Shown piece by piece: positions 17,401 to 29,400 of a stretch of DNA of 64,000 nucleotides; position 1 is the stretch's first letter; every line of letters begins with the position of its first letter. The DNA lies in the NCBI RefSeq assembly GCF_000712135.1, contig NZ_JOOE01000001.1, positions 1,364,001 to 1,428,000 of the forward strand, given 5' to 3'. The DNA is from Sphingomonas sp. UNC305MFCol5.2. GTDB taxonomy: Bacteria > Pseudomonadota > Alphaproteobacteria > Sphingomonadales > Sphingomonadaceae. The position numbers were made by a program, and so were the translations under genes. The notes below the pieces were generated by a model, which saw only the letters and a list, made by a program, of their open reading frames with translations, was not told the origin of the DNA and did not search any database.

Positions 17401-20400
17401 GGTGTTGGTAGTGCCGGTGATGTCGAGCCCGGTGCCGCCGGCGTTGAAGGTGATCGTCGCGCCCTGATTGCCCGACAGGCTGATTGCGGTGCCGGTGCTG
17501 GCGATCGCCATCTGGCCATTGAAGTTGATCGCGCCGCCATTGCTGTTGACCACCGAGATCACGTTGCTGGCATTGGCGATGCTGCTGCTGATCGCGCCGT
17601 TGAAGGTCGCGGTGCCGGCATCATGCCCGTCGATCTCGACAGCGACACCGTCATTGTCGGTGATCGTGCCGTCGAAGGTCAGGTTGGCGCCGCTGAGCAG
17701 CACGAACGCGTTGCCTGCCCCGTTGTGCGTCAGTGTCGTTCCCGAGCCGAAGGCGAAGGTGCCGGTCGCGCCGTTATAGATGTCGATCCCGGCATTGCCG
17801 CCGTTGAGCGTCGTAGTGCCGGTGAAATTGTAGGTGCCGTCGGCATTGCTGAACTGCATGCCGTTGCCGCTGGTAGCGTTGATCAGTCCGGCGAAGGCGA
17901 AGGTGCCGATGGTGTGATTGCCGGTGAAGTTCAGCGTCAGCCCGCCCGCCGCCTGGACGATCGAGCTTGCCGCGTCGAAATTGAAGCTGGCAGTGCCGCC
18001 GCTCACGACCAGTGCCGAGGTCGCCGCGCCGCCGATGTCGACATTGGTCGCGTTGATCGTGCCCGCGCCATTGGTGAACGACAGGCCGGTCGCCGCGCCG
18101 CTGATGTTGACGTTGGTCAGTGCGGTGGTGCCCGTGGCGTTGTCGAGCGTGATCGAGGTGCCGGTCGCCCCGATCGCGGCAACGTTGCTGATCGTGCTGC
18201 CGGCGGCGTTGAGCAATATGTCGTTGGTGTTGCCGGTGAAGGTGACGTTGTCGATCACGGTGTTGGTCGACGGCGTGATCTCCACGCCATAGCCGCCCAC
18301 CGCGGCGAAATTCCGGATCGTCATGAAATTGACGACCGTTCCGGTGGCGCCGCCATTGTCGATGATCCCGCGCAGCGCGCCGCCGGGTGCTCCGTCGAGG
18401 ATGAAGCCCGAGATCCGATTGCCGCTGGCGCCCAGCGTGATCACGTTGGTGCCCGCCGCCGAGGTCAGCGTCGCCGCACCATTGCCGGTGGGATCGGCGA
18501 TGTTGATCGTGTTGCTCGAAAGCAGGATCGTCGAGGGTACGGTCAACGTGAGCGCGAGCGGTCCTTGGCCGAAGCCGCGGACCTGAGTGTCGGCAAGCAG
18601 TGCGAGCGTATCGTTGCCGTTCGATCCAGCGGCGCTGATCGCGATGCCGTTGTTGACGAGCACGATCACGTCGGTGGTGGCGAGCGCGAGTTCGGCTGCC
18701 GCCAGCGTCATCGGATTGGCGCCGTCCGCGCCCGATCCGTTGCCGCCGCCGGTCGCACCGTCTGAATCGACGAACCAGGTGCGGCCGACCCCGAAGCCGA
18801 GGCCAGGGCTCGCGCCGAAGGTCACGTCGGTGAAATTGTAGCTCCCTAGCGTGGGTGCGGACGCTGCGTTGATCCCGGTCCCCGCCGAGATAGTCGAACT
18901 GCCGTCCGTCGCGGATTCGCCGTCGCCATAGGTGAAGGCCACGTTGGTCGCGGCATCGAGCCAGACGCCGGTGTTGACACCGGAGATCGACGACGATGCT
19001 CCGCCCACCGCGGCGTCGCCGAGCCGGACGACCTGCCCGCCCGTCGTGCCGCGCAAATCGACCGCGATGCTGGTGCCCGCCGCCGCCGAATTGGTCACGT
19101 CGAAATCGCCCGCGGTGATCGCCGCCGACAGCGTGGCGCCGTTCAGGTCGAATGCGATGGCAGTCGTGTTGTTGAGGCCGATATCGAGATCGGTGATCGA
19201 CAGCGCCGCGCTAAGCGCGGTGTTGATGTCGATCCCGCGGCTGGTGATTCCCTGAAGATTGACGGTGCCGAGATTGATCGCGCCGCCGCCCGTGGCGGTC
19301 ACGCCGGTGAGCACCACCGCCGAGGCCGCGCCGTTCGCGCTCACGCTGCCAAAGTTGATGCCGGGCGCACCGATCGTAATGCCGTTCAGCGCCAGCGTCG
19401 TGCCGGTGGCGCTGGTCAGCGAATTGCCCGAACCAGCGATGCTGAGCGTGCCGCCCGAAGCAGTGAGGGCCGCGCCGCCGGTGGTCACCACATCCACGCC
19501 GGTGCCGCCGCCCCCGAAGATGATCGTGGCACCGGCATTGTTGGTGAGCGACAGGCCGGCGCCGACCGTGTTGTTGATCGTGACCGCGCCGTTGAAGGTC
19601 GCGTCGAGCGCGTCGATCTGGCCGGTGTTGTTCTCGACCGCGATGCCCGCGATCGTGGCGTTGGTGACGTTGACTGCGCCGGTGACGGTGAAGAAGCCCT
19701 CGACCTGATCCAGCTGGATGCCATAAGCGCCGTTGGTCGCGGTGACGCTCGACAGCGTCATGCTCACGGTCAGCGGGTCGAGATTGACCGCGGTGCCGCT
19801 GGTGGTGTCGACCGAGCCGTCCAGCGTGGTCAGCAGGAAGCTGTTCGCCTTCGAATTGGCGACGAGCAGGCCGGTGCCGCCAGTGTTGGCGATATCGAGA
19901 TCGGTGAAGGTCAGCGCGCCCGACACATTGGTCAGGCTGAGGCCGTCGCCCTGCGCGCGCGCGCCGGTGGTGCCGATGGTCAGCGCGCCGGCATTGACTG
20001 CCTGGATGCCGCCGGTCGCGAGATCGCTGTCGAAGGTCACGGTGTTGAACACCAGACCCGCAGTCTCGCCGCCGGCGGTATTGATCGACAGGTTCGACAT
20101 ACCGGTGACCGTCAGCGTGCCGCCGGTGCCGTTGAGGTTGAGCAGCGCGCCCGCCTGGTTGCCGGCATTGGCGAGCGTCAGGTTTTGGAGATTGACCGTC
20201 CGCACCAGTGCGCCCGAGCGGATGTCCACCGCCGCGCCGCCGCCCGAGATCGTGCTGTTGCGGATCGTCGCGATGCCCGCGGTGCCGTTGGCATAGATGC
20301 CCGCACCGGTGCCGGTGTTCGAGACCGCGACGCCGTCGATCACGCTGGTGCCGGCGAGCTGCACTGTGCCGGTGGCATCGGTGGAGGTGAGCAACGGAGC

Positions 20401-23400
20401 CCCCGAGCCGCTGTTGGGGTTGGTGATCGTGCCGGTGGTGACGTTGAACACGAACACGTTCGCCGGCGCGCCGCCACCGACATTGAAGGTGTCGGTGTCG
20501 CGGAAGCTGAGCAAAGATTGGTTGTTCGCCAGCGTCAGCGTGCCCGAGATCGTGTCGAAGCTGCCGGCCCCTGCCTGCGTGTCGAGCAGGACGATGAAGC
20601 TTGCGGTCGACGCGTCCGCGGCGGCGAGGCTGCCCGGATCCGACCTGCTGCCCACGCCGGTGGCGCCGGCACGGACGAAGAAGGCGCTGACCTCGAGCGG
20701 GCTGGTGTCGCCCACCAGCGTCGCGTCGCGGAAGTCGTAGGTCCCCGCGGCGCCGTTGAGCCCTGCGATGACGATCGGCGTGGTGGCGTTGATCGTCGAA
20801 GCGGCGAGGTCAGCATCCACGTTCGAGCCATCGCCGTAGCGGAAACCACCGGTGCGCGACGCATTGGTGAGGTCGACGCCGATGCCGACCCCGGTGATCG
20901 TGCTGCTCTCGTTGACAGTGAAATTGCCGAGCCCGGTATTGCCGGTGAGATCGATGCCGCGCGTTCCGGTGGCCGAGGCGCCGCTGATGTCGAGCGTCTC
21001 GAAATAGACGTTGGATCCTCCGGTCAGGCGCGCATCGACACCGCGCGCGCCGGTCTGCAGTGCAGTAATGTCGATATTACCGAAGCTGAGCAGAACCGTG
21101 TTACCGGCCCCGAGCAGGATACCCGCCGTGGTCGCGCCGTCGATCGTGCCGTCGCCCACGGTCAATGTGCTCGTGAGACCGCTCGCCGCGATGCCCGTTG
21201 CGCTCGAACTGATGTCGATGGCGCCGATCGTGGTGGCGCCACTGTTCGAAGTCAGCTGGATGCCCGCGCCCGCAGCCCCCGATACGGTCACGTTGCCAAG
21301 GTTCACCGTGGCGCTCGAATTGTGGAGCGCGACTCCCGAACCGGAAGCGCCCGCAACGGTGATGCTGCCGAAGCTGAGCGTGCCGAGGCCGGCCACCGAG
21401 CCGAGGTCGACACCGGCACCCGAAGCGGTCGACGCAACGGTACCGAAGCTCAGATTGCCGCCGCCGACGAGGATGTCGGCGATCGTGAGCAGCGAACCCG
21501 AACCGCTGTGCGACACATTGAGTCCCGAACCGGTCACGGTCAGGCTGCCGGCGCCCGCGCCGCTGAATTCCACTGCGGCGTTGCCGCCGGACGCCGAGAG
21601 GCTGAGATTGGTGAGCGTGGCCGTCGCAGCCGCTCCGCCGTCGAGAAGCCGGAGCGCCGTGCCGGTACCCGAGAGCGTGGCATTGGAAAGCGTGACGGTG
21701 GCGAGTCCGCTGCCATATACGCCGGCAAAGCCGCTCGCACTCTGGATCACCACGCCGTCGATCAGGCTGTTGTTGGCCAGCGTTACTGTGTTGGCGGCAC
21801 CGGTGGTGGTGAGGATCGGTGCGCCCGATCCGGCATAAGGATTGGTGACCTGTCCGGTCACGACGCCGGTGAGGATCACGTTGGCTGGCGCGCCGCCGGG
21901 CAGCGTGATCGTATCGCCATTGAGGAAGCTGCGCAGCGCCTGGTTGGCGTCGAGTTGAAGCGTGTCGTTGCCGTTGGAGCCGAGCGCATCGAGCACGTCC
22001 TGCCCGCCCGTCGGGTCATTCAGCAGGATGATGATGTCGGCCGCGGCCGCTTCGGCGCCGGCAAGGCTGCCCGGATCGCCGAGCGTACCGCTGCCGCTCG
22101 CGCCGGCGAGCACGTAGTAGACCGTCGCAGTGGTCGCGAGGCCGCTGGTGTCACCGACGAGATTCACGTCGGCGAAATTGTAGGTCCCCGTTCCGCCGTT
22201 CAGGCCGGTGATGACGAGCGGCGTGGTGGCCGTGATCGTCGACGCCACGTCGATCGCGCTCTCGCCGTCGCCATATTGGAAGAGGCCGGGGCGCGACGCG
22301 TTGGTCAGATCGACGCCTATGCCGACGCCGGTGATCGTGCTGCTGTTGGTGACGACGATGTCGCCGGTGCCGGTGTTGCCGGTAAGGTCGATGCCCTTGC
22401 TGCCGACCGTAGAAGCACCGGTGATGTCGAGCGTGTTGAAGGTAACGTTGCCGGTCGCGCCGATGAGGTTGACGGCGGTTTGGTTGGCGCCGAGGCCGGT
22501 AATGTCGACATCGCTGAAGGTGAAGGCGCCATCCGAATCGTTGATGATCGCGATCCGCGCACCACCGGAAAGCCCCACCGCTCCGAACAGATAGGTTCCG
22601 TCGGCATCGTCGAAACTAATGCCGAAACCATTGGTGACATTGAGGGTGGCCGCAGTCAGGTTGATCGTGCTCTGGTCGGACGCCGCGCGGACGACTTCGG
22701 GGGTCGCAGGTGCATTGGACGTGAGAGTGCCCGAATAAGTGATGTTGGCCTGCGAACCAATGACGGTCAGGCCACCCAGCATCGAGTTGACGTTGGTGCC
22801 GGCGCCGAAGCTGAAGGTGCCAGCCGAGCCGGCCTCGATCGTGATGCCTCCGGAGCTGCCGCCCAACGACATGGCGCCTGCAAAATCATAGGTCCCGTCG
22901 GCATTGTTGAGGCGGACCCCTGTGCCATTGGTCGCGCTGATCGTGCCCGCCTGGAAGGTGATCGTGCCGCCCGCGTGGTTGACGACCTGGATCGCGAGCT
23001 GGCCCGCCGTCGCATAGGTCAGGTTGCCGGAATAGGTGATGTCCGCAGTCGAATTCTGGACATTCAATCCAGTGCCGGTCGGGCTGGTAATCGAGGTGCC
23101 CGCACCGAAGGTGAAGTCCCCGCCCGAACCGTTGACGATGTCGATTCCGGCATCGCCGCCGTTGAGCGTCACCGATCCCAGGAATGTGTAGCTGCCATCG
23201 GCATTGTCGAACCGCAGCCCGTTGCCGCCGGTCGCGCCTAGCGTGCCGGTGAATACGGCGTTGTCGATGTCGCCGTTGCTCACCGAGACCAATGTCCCGG
23301 CGGTGATGCCGGTGATCCCGCCCGCATAGTTAAACGCGCCGGCACCGGTATTGGCGAGCTCGACGCCGGCGACCGTAGTGCCGACGATCGACGAGGCGCT

Positions 23401-26400
23401 GCCGAAGCTGAAGATCCCGCTCGTCGTGCCGAGGAGCGAGACGCCCGTATCGGCCCCTGCCGCGACGCTGAGCTGGGTGACGTCGAGTGCTCGGCCGCCA
23501 GTTCCGACGCCGGTCACATTGTTGGCCCACACGCCGGAATCGGTGCCGGAATAGGTGATATCGGCGAGCTGGATGTCGGCCGAAAGGTCGGACAGGTTGA
23601 GCGCCGATCCCGCCGCTGCCACCAGACCGGTATCCACGGTCCCGCCGGTGATGGTCAGCGTGAAGCCCCCGGCCCCGCCCTCAGCGAAAATGCCGTCGCC
23701 ATTGGTGTTGAAGACGGTCGTGGTGAGACTGAGCAAGCCGCCGGCGCCGTCGAGCACCAGTCCCGAGGCGCCCACTCGGCTCGATGCGCTGCCGATATCG
23801 AGCGTGCCGACCACCGCCTGGGCACCGGCCGTCACCAGATCGGCATCGAACACCACGTCCTCGCTGTAGAGGCCGCTGCCCATGTTGCCGCCGCGAATGG
23901 TGATGTCGTTCAGCGCGGTGACGGACAGCTGCCCGCCGCCGCTGCCGATCAGCGAAAGTACATGGCCGGTGCTGCTTGAAAGATCGAGATTGCTGAGCGC
24001 GATGTCCGCGGCGGCGCCACTGTCGATGATCTGGATCGCGTTGACCCCGCCAAAGATCACGCTGTTGCGGATCGTGACACCGGTGACGCCGGCGCCGAAC
24101 ACACCCTTCCAGTCGAGATTGCCGATGACGACGCCGTCGATCAGCGACCCCGAAGCCAGGTTGACCGTGGTCGCGCCGGCCTGGGTGGTGGTGAGCAAGG
24201 GCGCGCCTGATCCCGCATAGGGATTGGTGACCGAGCCGCCAGAGATCCCGAACAGCAGCAGATTGGCCGGTGCGCCGCCGCCGACGGCGAGCGTGTCGCC
24301 GTTGAGGAAGCTCAGCAGGCTCTGATTGGCCGCAAGGTCCAGTCCGCCGCCGGCGGACGCACCGTCGATCAGGTCCTGCCCGGCGATCTGGGTATCGAGC
24401 AGGACGATGACATCCGCGCCCGAGGCCTCGGCCGCCGCAAGGCTGCCCGGATCGCTGCGCGTGCCCGCGCCCGTCGCGCCCGCCTGCACCCAGAAGACCG
24501 TCTTGTTGGTAGTAAGCCCGCTGGTGTCGCCGGTCAGCACGACATCGGCGAAGTCATAGGTGCCCACGCCGCCGTTGAGGCCCGCGATCTCGATCGGCAC
24601 GGTGGCGCTGATCGTCGAGGCCGCACCGTCGGCATCGGTGTTCGATCCGTCGCCGAACCGGAAATTGCCGGTGATCGCGGCGTTGGTGAGGTCGACGCCG
24701 ATCCCTACGCCGGTGATCGTGCTGCTCTCGTTGATGATGATATTCGCCGCGGAGGTCGAGCCGGTGAGGTCGATGCCCTTGCTGCCCACGGCCGAAACGC
24801 CGGTGATATCGAGCGTCTGGAACGTCACATTGCCCAGCGCGCCGGTAAGATCGGCCCCGGTCTGGTTGGCGCCGATTCCGGTGATGTCGACATTGCCGAA
24901 GTTGATCGTGCCCGCCGAGTCGGTGATGATCGCTATGCCGGTTCCGCCCGAAAGCTGCACATCGCCCAATATGCTCGTGCCGTCGGCATCCTCGAAGAGC
25001 AGCCCCGTGCCTGCGCTCGCGCTGACCGTCGCCTGCGAGAAATCGAGCACGCCGCCGGTCTGGCCGGCCACAACGAAATTGTCGGTGTTGAGGCTCTGGC
25101 TGAGGCTGCCGAGATAGGTGACGTCGGCGTCCGAATTCTGCAGCACGAAGTTCGCGACCGCGCCGTCCGTGACGCTGGTGCCCGCGCCGAAGAAGAATGT
25201 GCCGGAGGAGCCATTCGCGACGTTGATCCCGGCATCGCCGCCGTGGAGCGTGGTGGTGCCGGTGAACGAATAGGTGCCGTCGGCGTCGAAAAACTGGAAA
25301 CCGTCGCCGCCCGTCACGTCGATCGTGCCGTCGTGGAAGCTCGCGGTGCCGGTGTGCGAGAAGGTGGCGATGGTAGCCGCCGCCCCGATGCCCGTGGTAA
25401 TGTCGCCGGCGTAATCGAGATTGACCGCACCGGTGAGGAGCGTCGCGACAAAGACGTTGTCGGTGATCGAGCCATGGTCGATCACATAATCGCCGCTGCC
25501 GCCGAGGATCAGTCCGCCGTCGGTGAGATTCAGCGTGCCGACATGGAGCACCGGTCGCGTCGGATCGGCGGCGGAGGTGTTGGCCGTGGCGATGCCGCCG
25601 TCGACGGCGGTGATGCTGGCGAAGTCGAGCGTCACCGCCGCGTTGACCGCAATCAGCGCACCGCCGCCGAACGTGTCGATCGAGCCCGTGCGGACCCTTG
25701 CGGTCAGCGCGAGATTGCTGCTCAGCACGACGCCGACATCGTTGGCGTTGAACACGGTGAGACTTGTCAGGTCGAGGCTGCCGTCGCTCGCATCGACGAC
25801 GAAGCCGCCGCCGTTCACGCGCGCGCCCGCGGTGCCGATGCTCAGCGAACCGGTCACCGTCTGCACTCCGGCGGTGGCGAGATCGGCATCGAACAGCACG
25901 CCCTCGGCATAGAAGCCGTCCGTCTCGCCATTGCCGCCCTGGACGATGATGTTGTTCAGCGAGGTCACCGCCAGCACGCCGCCGCCGGTGCCATCCAGAT
26001 TCACTACGGTTCCGCCGCTGGACGACAGCGTCAGGTTGCTCAGCGCGACGGTCGCGTTCAGGCCGCCGTCGTCGAGCGCGATCGCGCCCGCCGGACCGGA
26101 AATAGTGCTGTTGCGCAGCGTGATGTTGGCGACGCCGCTGCCCGAGACGCCGATGCCGCCGACGCCGCTGCCGATGAGCAGCCCGTCGAGAAGGTTGTTC
26201 CCCCCCAGCGTCACCGTGCTCGCGCCGGCGGTGGTGGTGGTCAGGATCGGTGCGCCCGATCCTGCAAAGGGATTGCTGATCTGGCCCTGCGGGATGCCGA
26301 ACAGCAGCACGTTGGATGGTGCGCCACCTGGCAAGGTCAGCGTGTTGCCCGCCAGGAAGCTCAGCAAGGTGCGCCCGGCCGCAAGGTCGAACGAACCGCC

Positions 26401-29400
26401 CGCACCGGCCGCGTCGAGAATGTCCTGCCCGCCCGTGGGGTCGTTGAGCAGGATGACGGTGTTCGCCGCCGATGCCTCGGCCCCGGCCAGGCTGCCCGGA
26501 TCGGCGATCGTGCCGACGCCGCTGGCGCCCGCCTTGACGAAATAAAGCGTAGCGGAGGTCGTCAACGTACTGGTGTCGCCAGTGAGCGCGACGTCGAGGA
26601 AATTGTAGCTGCCCGTCCCGGCATTGATGCCCGTGATGACGATCGGCGTGACGGCATTGATCGTCGAAGCCGCGCCATCGGCGTCGGTGTTCGAGCCGTC
26701 GCCATAGCGGAAGCTGCCGGTGATCGCGGCGTTGGTCAGGTCGACGCCGATGCCGACGCCGGTGATGCTGCTGCTCTCGGTGGTGGTGAAGCTGGTTCCG
26801 AACGTCGCACCGGTCAGATCGATGCCGCGCGTGCCCGTGGTCGAGCTGCCCGTGATGTCGAGCGTGTTGAAGCTGATCGTGCCGGAGGCGGCACGCGCAT
26901 CGACTCCGCGCCGGCCGGCGCCGAAGCCCGTGATGTTCACATCGCCGAACGCAATCGATCCGGCACTGCCCGCGCCGAACACGATGCCGGAGGTGCCCGC
27001 GCCGGAAATGTTGGTGATCCCGGTGAAGGTGACGCTTCCGTCGATATTGGCGAGCGTGATGCCGCTGCCGGAGGTGCCATTGACGTTCAGGCTACCGATC
27101 GACACCGCGGCGCCGGTGGCGACGCCATCGATCGAAACGCCGGTGGGAACGCCCGTTATCACGCCGCCGCCGATGGTGACGGTGCCCAGGCTGTTCTGGA
27201 CGATGTCGAGGCCGGTGCCGGCGACGCCGCCCACCAGGAGCGACCCGATCGTGACTGCGCCATTGTCCGTCAGCGCGACGCCATCGCCGCCGCCGCCGCT
27301 CGCGGTGATCGCACCGATGGTGATCGCGCCGCTGTTGTTGGCAAGCTGGACTGAATCGCCCGCGCTGCCATTCACGCCGATCGACTGGATGACGACGGCG
27401 CTGCTGCTGTCGCTGATCGAGACGCCCGCGCCCGCCGCAGTGCCGCCCACTACAATGCTGCCGACCACCACGTTGCCGCCGGTGACGTTCTGGAGCGTCA
27501 CCGCGCCGGTCGCTGAAATGTCGCTGGCGATCGTGCCGAAGCCGAGCCCGCCCGACGTCACCTGGGTGAGCGACAGCGCCGCGCTGGTCCCCGTCGCGGC
27601 AATGTCCACGTCGGCGCCCGAAACCGTCAGCGTGCCCGCGCCAGCGCCGCTGAGCGCAAGCGTCGTGCCCGTCGCCGAAGCGAGATCGAGATGGAGCAGC
27701 TGCACCGAGCTGGTCGCACCGCCGTCGCTGATCGCGATCGCGCCGGTCGCGCCCGAGATGTTCGAATTGAGGATCCGGGCGTTGCTGACGCCGCTGCCCT
27801 CGACGCCGACGTCGCCGCCGGCATTGCGAATGACGAGTCCGTCGATCGTGCTGTTACTGGCGAGGTTGACCGTTGCCGACCCGGCGGCGCTGGTCGTCAA
27901 TATCGCGGCGCCCGAGCCCGCATAGACATTGGTGATCCCGGCGGGGCCGATGCCCGAGACCGTCAGATTCGCCGGCAGGCTCGCGCCGCTGACCGCGAAG
28001 AAATCACCGTTCAGGAAGCTGACCAGCGACTGGCCGGCGGCGAGGTCGAACGACCCGCCCGCGCTCGCCGCGTCGAACACGTCCTGCCCGCCCGCCGGAT
28101 CGTTGAGCAGCACGATATATTGCGCGGTGGAGGCGTCGGCGCCGGCAAGGCTGCCTGGATCGCTGCGCGTGCCCGCGCCGGTCGCGCCGACCTTGGCGTA
28201 ATAGGCAGTGAAGCCCGCGCCGGTGAGGTTCGAAGTGTCGCCCACCAGTCTGACGTCGGCGAAATTATAGCTTCCGTTGGAAGCGTTCATCAGCGCGATG
28301 ACCAGCGGCGTGGTGGCGGAGATCGTGCTGCCCAGCACCGTCGCATCGCCGTCGCCATAGCGGAACTGACCGGTCATGTTGGCCTGGGTCAGATCGACGC
28401 CGATGTTCACGCCCTGGATGATGCTGCCGTTGAGGACGATCACGTTGCCGGCGTTGGTCGATCCGGTGACGTCGATGCCCTTGCCCCCGCCGGTCCCGGT
28501 GATGTCGAGCGTGTTGAACAGCACGTTGCCGTGCGCGCCGGTCACGTCGAGGCCGGTGAAATTGCCCAGCCCGGTGATGTCGACATTGCCGAACGTGACG
28601 CCGCCCGGCACGTTGCCGATGACGATGCCCCGCGCGCCCGGATTGGCGATCGTCACCAGTCCGGCGAAGTTGATCGAGCCGGCAAGGTTGTCGAGCGTGA
28701 TCGCGTCACCCACGGTGCCGGTGAGCGTGATCGCGCCGAACGTGATCGGCGAACCGGCCAGCGTGTCCTGGACCCGGATGCCGCCGCTGCCGCTGATCGG
28801 TCCGGTGAAGCTGATCGTGCCGCCGGTGCTGAAGATCGCCACGATCGGCGCGGTGCCCGCCGCATCGGTGATCGACGCGCCGAACACCAGATTGGCGGTG
28901 CCGCCGCTCCCGGCGACGCCCTGCGTGCCGATCCGGACCGAGCTGCCGCCGCTGTTGGTGATCGCGCCGCCGTTGACGCGCACCAGACCGGTCGAGTTGA
29001 GGATGACTAGCCCGTCGCCGCCGCTGTTCGAGATCGTGAGCGTGCCGATGGTGAGCGCGTTGCCGCCGGTCCCGCCGCCCTGGACGGTGTTGAGGATCAC
29101 GCCCGGGCCGGTCGCCCCGACCGAGCTGATGCTGGCGAAATTGAGGTCGATCACCAGCGGATCGAGGTCCGCCGCCGTACCGCCGACGGTGTCGATCGTG
29201 CCGTCCAGCGTCGCCAGGGTGAAGCTGTTGACCTTGGAATTGACGACGCGAAGGCCCGTGGCGCCGCTGTTGGCGATATCGAGATCGCTGAAGCTCAGAC
29301 TGCCGGTGACGTCGGTGAGGAAGACGCCCTGCCCGTTCACGCGCGCGGCGGTGGTGCCGACTTCCATCCGGCCCGCATTGACCGTCTGGATTCCCGCCGT